NCBI RefSeq assembly: GCF_900176465.1
Contig: NZ_FWXR01000004.1
Location: 245,951-309,950 of the forward strand
From: Fulvimarina manganoxydans
GTDB taxonomy: Bacteria > Pseudomonadota > Alphaproteobacteria > Rhizobiales > Rhizobiaceae
Direction of reading: 5' to 3'
Length of the DNA: 64,000 nt
Below are positions 59,243 through 64,000 of the stretch, piece by piece; within the stretch, counting starts at the first letter, position 1, and every line of letters starts with the position of its first letter. Position numbers and translations under genes: made by a program. The notes below the pieces were generated by a model that had not been told where the DNA came from, did not search any database, and saw only the letters and a program-made list of their open reading frames with translations.

Positions 59243-59278
59243 AAAAAACCATACGACGTTCGTTGAGACGTCGTATGG
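59243..59278 (-). terminator. Rho-independent terminator for the CinA-type gene
   Basis: CCATACGACGT (59249-59259) pairs perfectly with ACGTCGTATGG (59268-59278). The A run at 59243-59248 reads as six T on the minus strand, 28 nt past the stop of the minus-strand gene. Confidence 0.88.
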
Positions 59279-59305
59279 GCGTCAGTCACTCAAAGACCGC
59301 ATCGA

Positions 59306-60055
59306 TCACCGCGATGCCAGTGAATCCAGCATTGCCTCGACCTCTGTCGCCGCGGCCTCGATCGCGGCTTCGTCGCGGGAGCGGATGATGATTTCGGTTG
59401 AGTAGCGCCCTTCGGCAAAGCGCGGATAGGAGCCGATCGATACGCCGTCATGGCGCTTGGCGATGTCGCGCAGCGGGTCGCCGATATCGCCTTCTCCATA
59501 AGGGCAAGGAATTGCTTTCGAGATGAGCGGGGCACCGGCCGGAAGGGTTGGAAGCAGCGCGTCCAGCATGGCTTGAAAGACATTTGGTACGCCGGCCATC
59601 ACATGCACGTTCTCGACCGAAAAGCCCGGCGCCTTCGACACGGCGTTGGGGATCAGCGTTGCACCGACCGGCGTGCGCGTCATGCGCCTGCGGGCAGGCG
59701 TGAAGTCGAGGTCCCGGCCGGCATAATAGGTTTCAAGCAGCTCGACAGCTTCCGGATGTTCGGTGACCTCCAGCCCGAAGGCGGTCCCGACGGCATCGGC
59801 CGTGATGTCGTCATGGGTCGGCCCGATTCCGCCTGAGGTCACGACGAAATCATACCGTGCGCGCAAGGCGTTGATCGCCTCGACGATCGCGTCCTCCTCG
59901 TCGGCGACGATCCGCACTTCCTTCAAATCGATGCCGGATAAGGTCATTACCTCGGCGAAGTGGCCAATATTCTTGTCCTTGGTGCGCCCTGACAAGAGTT
60001 CGTCCCCGATGGCAAGCATGGCGGCGGTCGCTTGGGTCTGGCGGGTCTTGCTCAT
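59306..60055 (-). CDS. Molybdopterin-binding (CinA N-terminal type) protein
   Basis: A 249-residue protein that contains only the MoCF/CinA N-terminal domain. It starts AAMLAIGDELLSGRTKDKN and has VVTSGGIGPTHDDITADAV and NVHVMAGVPNVFQAML. The C-terminal nicotinamide-nucleotide amidase domain of full CinA is missing. In full-length CinA the N-terminal part acts on ADP-ribose or NAD-derived pyrophosphates; this short form may do likewise, but the substrate is not proven. It is divergent from wrbA. Confidence 0.85.
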   Translation of the reverse strand: MSKTRQTQATAAMLAIGDELLSGRTKDKNIGHFAEVMTLSGIDLKEVRIVADEEDAIVEAINALRARYDFVVTSGGIGPTHDDITADAVGTAFGLEVTEHPEAVELLETYYAGRDLDFTPARRRMTRTPVGATLIPNAVSKAPGFSVENVHVMAGVPNVFQAMLDALLPTLPAGAPLISKAIPCPYGEGDIGDPLRDIAKRHDGVSIGSYPRFAEGRYSTEIIIRSRDEAAIEAAATEVEAMLDSLASR

Positions 60056-60254
60056 CGATCAGGCTCCTTCGAATCGCCGACATCGCATAGGGGCGGCGTT
60101 GCGCGAATTGTCGGGCGAGGTGGCTCGCCGTCAATCGGGCGGCGACACTCCGTCAGGCGCGCGGGGCGTTCACATCCGTCCATTTCACAGCACATAGCTG
60201 GGCAGCAGGCCTTTAGCGCCGCGACGAAGCAACACGGATTCCAAGGGGAAGACA

Positions 60255-60869
60255 GTGACAAAGGTACTCGTTCTTTATTATTCGAGCTACGGCCATATCG
60301 AGACCATGGCGAGCGCCGTGGCCGAAGGGGCCCGCGCCGGGGGCGCCGAGGTCGATATCAAGCGCGTACCAGAGACCGCGCCGAAGGAAGTCGTCGAAGC
60401 CGCGCATTTCAAGACCGACCATCCCTATCCGGAAGCGACCGTCGAGGAACTGCCGGCCTATGACGCGATCATCGTCGGCGTGCCGACGCGCTACGGCAAT
60501 ATGAGCTCTCAGATGCAGGCGTTCTGGGACCGCACCGGACCGCTCTGGGCCAAGGGCGCGCTGATCGGCAAGGTCGGTGGCGCTTTCACCTCGACGGCTT
60601 CCCAGCACGGCGGCAACGAGACGACGCTGATCTCCGTCCACAAACTCTTCATGCATCATGGCCTGATCACGGTCGGCCTGCCTTACGCCTATGACAAGCT
60701 GACCGAGCTTGGCGAAGTCATCGGCGGCACGCCCTATGGCGCCTCGACGATCGCGGCCGGCGACGGCTCGCGCCAGCCGAGCGAGATCGAACTCGGTGGC
60801 GCCCGCTTCCAGGGCAAGCATGTTGCCGAGATCGCCGGCGCACTCGCCAAAGGCCGCGCCAGCGCCTGA
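60255..60869 (+). CDS. wrbA: NAD(P)H:quinone oxidoreductase WrbA
   Basis: A 204-residue flavodoxin-like FMN enzyme that reduces quinones by two electrons. The FMN loop has [12 protein letters not shown], then [19 protein letters not shown] and [14 protein letters not shown]. The GTG start is preceded by AAGGGGAAG. Length and all motifs fit the family. A terminator follows at 60904. Confidence 0.95.
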   Translation: MTKVLVLYYSSYGHIETMASAVAEGARAGGAEVDIKRVPETAPKEVVEAAHFKTDHPYPEATVEELPAYDAIIVGVPTRYGNMSSQMQAFWDRTGPLWAKGALIGKVGGAFTSTASQHGGNETTLISVHKLFMHHGLITVGLPYAYDKLTELGEVIGGTPYGASTIAAGDGSRQPSEIELGGARFQGKHVAEIAGALAKGRASA

Positions 60870-60903
60870 GCATTGAATGATCGGCAACGATCAGACGACG
60901 ATC

Positions 60904-60931
60904 GGCCTCGCATCCAATGCGGGGCCTTTTT
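60904..60931 (+). terminator. Rho-independent terminator after wrbA
   Basis: GGCCTCGCAT (60904-60913) pairs with ATGCGGGGCC (60917-60926) with one T-G pair and loop CCA, followed by five T. Confidence 0.88.
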
Positions 60932-61052
60932 CATTTTCAGCTTCGCCGATTGTTTCGGTGACACGCCGGTGCATTGAGGCAAGGCGCGAAGCGGCGTAAT
61001 CGCTTGGCCGATCATCTCCCATCCGCCCCTGCGCGTCGAGGACCCTTTCATC

Positions 61053-62219
61053 ATGTCTCATCTGAAACGCCTGCGACCGGAAGCTGTCGCCGCGCCGTCG
61101 AGTGGCATCCTCGCGGTCATCCAATATGCCTTCGGGCGGGACGGGCTCTTGCCGCTCTGGGCGGGTGAGGGTGATCTTCCGACGCCGGACTTCATTCGCG
61201 CCGCTGCCGCCGAGGGGCTCGCACGCGGCGAAACCTTCTATACTTATCAGCGCGGGCTTCCCGAGCTGCGCCAGGCGCTCGCAGACTATACGCAAGCGCT
61301 TTATGGGCAGCCGCAATCGCCCGACCGGTTCTTCGTGACCGGCTCGGGGATGCAGGCGATCCAGATCGCCCTGACGGCGCTGACCGGCGCAGGAGACGAG
61401 ATCGTCTATTTCGGCCCCGCCTGGCCGAACCTTCCGGCGGCCGCGGCTCTTCGCGGCGTCAAGCCTGTCGAAGTCGCCTTCGATCCGATCGCCGGCGGCT
61501 GGCAGCTCGATCTCGACAAGGTTCGCGATGCGATCGGCGAGAAGACCCGCGTGCTCTTCGTCAATACGCCCGCCAATCCGACCGGTTGGACGGCGACATA
61601 TCAGGAGCTCGAAGCTCTGCGCGATATGGCGAGGGAGGCCGGGATCGCCATCATCGCCGACGAGATCTACAGCCAGTTCTATTATGTCGGGGAGCGGGCT
61701 CCCTCCTTCCACGACGTGATGAGCGAGGAGGACACGATCTTTTTCGTGAATTCCTTCTCGAAGAATTGGGCGATGACCGGCTGGCGTGTGGGCTGGATCG
61801 AGGCGCCGGTCGAATTCGACGAGGTCATCGCCAATCTCATCCAATATTCGACTTCAGGGGTCGCGGCCTTCATGCAGCGCGGCGCGATCGCAGCAATCAG
61901 GGAAGGGGGCGCCTTCGTGGAGGAGCAGACGGCTCGGGCCAAGATCGCCCGCGACCTTTTCTGTAACCGGTTGCTCGCCACCAATCGCGTGGCGCTCTCG
62001 CCGCCGGACGGCGCTTTCTACGCCTTCTTCTCGATCGACGGGATCGAGGATACGCGTCAGGCCGCCTTTCGGATCATCGACGAGGCGAATGTGGGGTTGG
62101 CGCCCGGAACGGCTTTCGGCACGGCGGCGCCGCAATTCCTGCGCGCATGCTTCCATCGGCGTCTCGACGAGGTGGAGATGGCGGCCGAGCGCCTGGCCGA
62201 TTGGATCGGCGCGGCCTGA
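61053..62219 (+). CDS. PLP-dependent aminotransferase, aspartate aminotransferase family
   Basis: A 388-residue fold type I aminotransferase. The PLP lysine is Lys237 in NSFSKNWAMTGWRVGW. NTPANPTGW, the Asp/Tyr pair in IIADEIYSQFYY, and the substrate Arg in FLRACFHRR are visible. These indicate an amino acid:2-oxo acid aminotransferase of AAT class I; the preferred amino acid is uncertain. The stop overlaps the ATG of the AbrB-type gene (TGATG). Confidence 0.9.
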   Translation: MSHLKRLRPEAVAAPSSGILAVIQYAFGRDGLLPLWAGEGDLPTPDFIRAAAAEGLARGETFYTYQRGLPELRQALADYTQALYGQPQSPDRFFVTGSGMQAIQIALTALTGAGDEIVYFGPAWPNLPAAAALRGVKPVEVAFDPIAGGWQLDLDKVRDAIGEKTRVLFVNTPANPTGWTATYQELEALRDMAREAGIAIIADEIYSQFYYVGERAPSFHDVMSEEDTIFFVNSFSKNWAMTGWRVGWIEAPVEFDEVIANLIQYSTSGVAAFMQRGAIAAIREGGAFVEEQTARAKIARDLFCNRLLATNRVALSPPDGAFYAFFSIDGIEDTRQAAFRIIDEANVGLAPGTAFGTAAPQFLRACFHRRLDEVEMAAERLADWIGAA

Positions 62220-63268
62220 TGCCGACAATCACCGGCGCGGGGGTTGCGCGGATCGCCGCGACGCTTGTCCTCGCGGCTCTGGGCGGGCTTCTCGCCCATG
62301 GTCTCGGACTGCCCGTCGCCTGGCTTCTCGGACCGGTCGTCGCGATCTCCTTGGCGAGTGTTGCGGGGCTGGATACGCGCCTGCCGCCGGTGTTTCGGCA
62401 GGTCGCCTTCTTCATCCTCGGTGTTCAGGCGGGATCGGGCGTGTCGCCGGAGGCGATCGGACAGCTTGGCCTCTGGCCGCTCTCTTTCGCCATTCAGATG
62501 GTCGGCGTCCTCGCCATCGTCGTCGTCACCTATCTCTATTTGCGCAAATTCGTCGGTTGGAGCCACGAAACCGCGCTCTTTGCGAGCCTGCCCGGCGCAC
62601 TCGCTTTCGTGCTTGCGGCGGCCTCCGAGACGCGGGCCGACATGCGCTCGATCATCATCGTCCAGACCGTTCGCTTGCTCCTTCTGATCGGCGCATTGAC
62701 ACCGGCGCTCGGCTGGCTCGAGGGCGGAGCGGATGTCGATGCCGTGGCGCGGAGCCATGGTGGCGGCTTGGATGACTATGCGATCCTTCTTGGTATATCG
62801 GGAGCCTTAGCCTGGCTTGGAGCGAGGCTTGGCGTGCCGGGCGGCATGATGCTCGGCGCGCTGATCGGCAGCGCTCTCCTGCATGGCGCCGATCTTTCGG
62901 CCGTCTCCGTGCCCCAGCCAATCGCGGTGCCCTGCCTGATCGTCCTAGGCGCTTTGATCGGGGGGCGTCTCCACGGCATCGAGCGTTCGGCACTTGTGAC
63001 ATTGCTGCCGATTTCGCTGATCGCCTTCCTCATCGGCCTCGCCATGTCGGCGCTCGCTGGCGCTGCTGCCGTTCTGACACTCGACCTTGGTCCAGGCAAA
63101 GTCGCGCTTGCCTATGCGCCAGGCGCATTGGAGGCTCTAACCGTGCTCGCCTTCCAATTTGCGATCGACCCGGCCTATGTGGCCGCCCATCATGTGGTCC
63201 GCTTCATGGGCATCGCCTTCGTCGTGCCGTTCTTGGCACGGCGCGCGAAAGATGCGGTGGAGTCCTGA
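62219..63268 (+). CDS. AbrB-family (AmoA-like) membrane protein
   Basis: A 349-residue polytopic protein with about nine or ten helices and an internal duplication. LPVAWLLGPVVAISLAS in the first half corresponds to VPGGMMLGALIGSALLHG in the second. The C-terminal YAPGALEALTVLAF is typical. The family includes proteins annotated as AbrB regulators or ammonia monooxygenase-like, but they are more likely transporters. Translationally coupled to the aminotransferase gene. Confidence 0.87.
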   Translation: MPTITGAGVARIAATLVLAALGGLLAHGLGLPVAWLLGPVVAISLASVAGLDTRLPPVFRQVAFFILGVQAGSGVSPEAIGQLGLWPLSFAIQMVGVLAIVVVTYLYLRKFVGWSHETALFASLPGALAFVLAAASETRADMRSIIIVQTVRLLLLIGALTPALGWLEGGADVDAVARSHGGGLDDYAILLGISGALAWLGARLGVPGGMMLGALIGSALLHGADLSAVSVPQPIAVPCLIVLGALIGGRLHGIERSALVTLLPISLIAFLIGLAMSALAGAAAVLTLDLGPGKVALAYAPGALEALTVLAFQFAIDPAYVAAHHVVRFMGIAFVVPFLARRAKDAVES

Positions 63269-63329
63269 CGCCTTGACTGTTCCTGACAGCTTCGATGATC
63301 GATGACGAGTGCGATGAGCGAGGCCGGTC

Positions 63330-63713
63330 TCAAGCGTCGATGGCTGCGAAGACCGATGGGTGAGGCGAGGGCGCTTCGCCGCCTTCAGGGCCCCAGTAAA
63401 CAATCCAGGCTGCAAAGTCGTCGCTCGCATCGTTGAATCGATGCTCGCTGCCTGCGCGCACGAAGAAGACGTCACCCGCGCCAAGCGAGTTTGGCTTGCC
63501 TTCTCCATGGATCACCGCTTGCCCTCTGGTGACGATATAGAGGCGGTCCTGAAAATGCGGCTTGCGCGTGGCTTCACTCTTGCCCGGTGCGAAGACTTCC
63601 AGCGTCATGGTGCCATGGGAGAGCACCTCGACGTCGAGCCGGCCCTCGGGCCATTCCGCCGTCGCCGGCAGAGGCAGTTTCTTCAAGGCATCGGCAAGCG
63701 TGTTCGTCATCAC
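63330..63713 (-). CDS. Cupin domain protein
   Basis: A 127-residue single cupin. The fold is seen in PHFQDRLYIVTRGQAVIH, LGAGDVFFVRAGSEHRFND and AAWIVYWGPEGGE. Only part of the canonical metal-binding His set is present, with His76-type GEHRF-like SEHRF. Function is unknown. It lies 56 nt downstream of hemA on the same strand and might be co-transcribed with it. The start is GTG 63713 or ATG 63710. Confidence 0.82.
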   Translation of the reverse strand: MMTNTLADALKKLPLPATAEWPEGRLDVEVLSHGTMTLEVFAPGKSEATRKPHFQDRLYIVTRGQAVIHGEGKPNSLGAGDVFFVRAGSEHRFNDASDDFAAWIVYWGPEGGEAPSPHPSVFAAIDA

Positions 63714-63769
63714 AGTCGTCCGGCTTTTCCCTCATGGAGCGCCGGACGAGTTCGGTCGCGATCCGGCGG

Positions 63770-64000
63770 TCAGCCACCCGCCTTTGAGACGACGAGCGGC
63801 GTGACGTCCATCGAACGTTCTTCCTCGGCAGGACGTTCCGACGCGAATGGAATACCGATCGCCTTCCATGTCTCGGTCAGCGCATCCGCGAGCGAGGCAA
63901 TGAGGGCGTCGTCATGGAGCGGCGTCGGCGTGATGCGCAGTCGTTCGGTGCCGCGCGGCACGGTCGGATAGTTGATCGGCTGGATATAGATGCCGTGCTT
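63770..64000 (-). CDS. hemA: 5-aminolevulinate synthase, C-terminal part (runs off window)
   Basis: The last 76 codons of a gene whose start lies beyond the right edge. The fragment reads [22 protein letters not shown] then ITPTPLHDD, the highly conserved end of ALAS, followed by a helix with WKAIGIPFA and a variable tail ending SKAGG. ALAS makes 5-aminolevulinate from glycine and succinyl-CoA, the alphaproteobacterial entry to heme. The related enzymes KBL and BioF differ in this region. Confidence 0.9.
   Translation of the reverse strand, partial: KHGIYIQPINYPTVPRGTERLRITPTPLHDDALIASLADALTETWKAIGIPFASERPAEEERSMDVTPLVVSKAGG

Overview
The window is GC-rich, densely coded bacterial chromosome from an alphaproteobacterium, almost certainly order Hyphomicrobiales (Rhizobiales). 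Pointers are the gene orders pcm-tolC-popZ-valS and TIGR02300/aroA-cmk-rpsA beside a tRNA-Ala, the MoxR/DUF58/DUF4159 cluster divergent from DUF1285-CoA pyrophosphatase-cca, an ExoR homologue, a class II (CP4-like) EPSP synthase, an alphaproteobacterial-type 5-aminolevulinate synthase, and rhizobial palindromic intergenic repeats. I cannot name the genus from sequence alone. There is no rRNA operon, CRISPR array, prophage or intact insertion sequence. Two tRNA genes are present.

Layout: 0.1-3.7 kb holds tRNA-Cys, a small XRE regulator, and a LysR regulator divergent from a tandem-GNAT acyltransferase coupled to a 70-residue protein. 3.8-11.1 kb is a housekeeping block (pcm, tolC-family channel, a large PopZ, valS). 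11.8-18.2 kb has a FadL-type porin, ilvD overlapping exoR, and leuA behind a leucine-codon leader peptide that looks like a transcription attenuator. 18.4-22.7 kb carries mixed enzymes (metallophosphoesterase, Nudix, glutathionyl-hydroquinone reductase-like, GNAT). 22.8-32.4 kb has the MoxR membrane cluster and the divergent DUF1285-Nudix-cca operon.

32.5-43.3 kb is a cell-surface region: gmd and rmd (GDP-D-rhamnose), a GT4 glycosyltransferase, a type I secretion ABC protein and adaptor, and a Wzm/Wzt polysaccharide exporter translationally coupled to an acidic 517-residue membrane protein. A flgE gene outside any flagellar cluster follows. A dense inverted-repeat zone separates it from rpsA-cmk-(membrane protein)-aroA; cmk appears to start at ATT.

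51.3-59.1 kb is a two-component system (GAF histidine kinase and NarL-type regulator) divergent from a complete sugar ABC transporter with an SMP-30 lactonase. The shared intergenic region has three palindromes, one with the 7-2-7 geometry used by NarL. The window ends with a CinA-type domain protein, wrbA, a PLP aminotransferase, an AbrB-family membrane protein, a cupin, and the C-terminal part of hemA running off the right edge.

The most distinctive items are the leucine attenuator, the secretion/polysaccharide island with its perfect 23-nt palindrome, the kinase/sugar-transporter promoter region, the tandem-GNAT module and the ATT start of cmk. Many genes are packed as ATGA or TTGA overlaps, and several starts (TTG, GTG, ATT) were moved from the longest open frame on Shine-Dalgarno or family evidence. 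All functions are from reading motifs by eye; no database search was possible.
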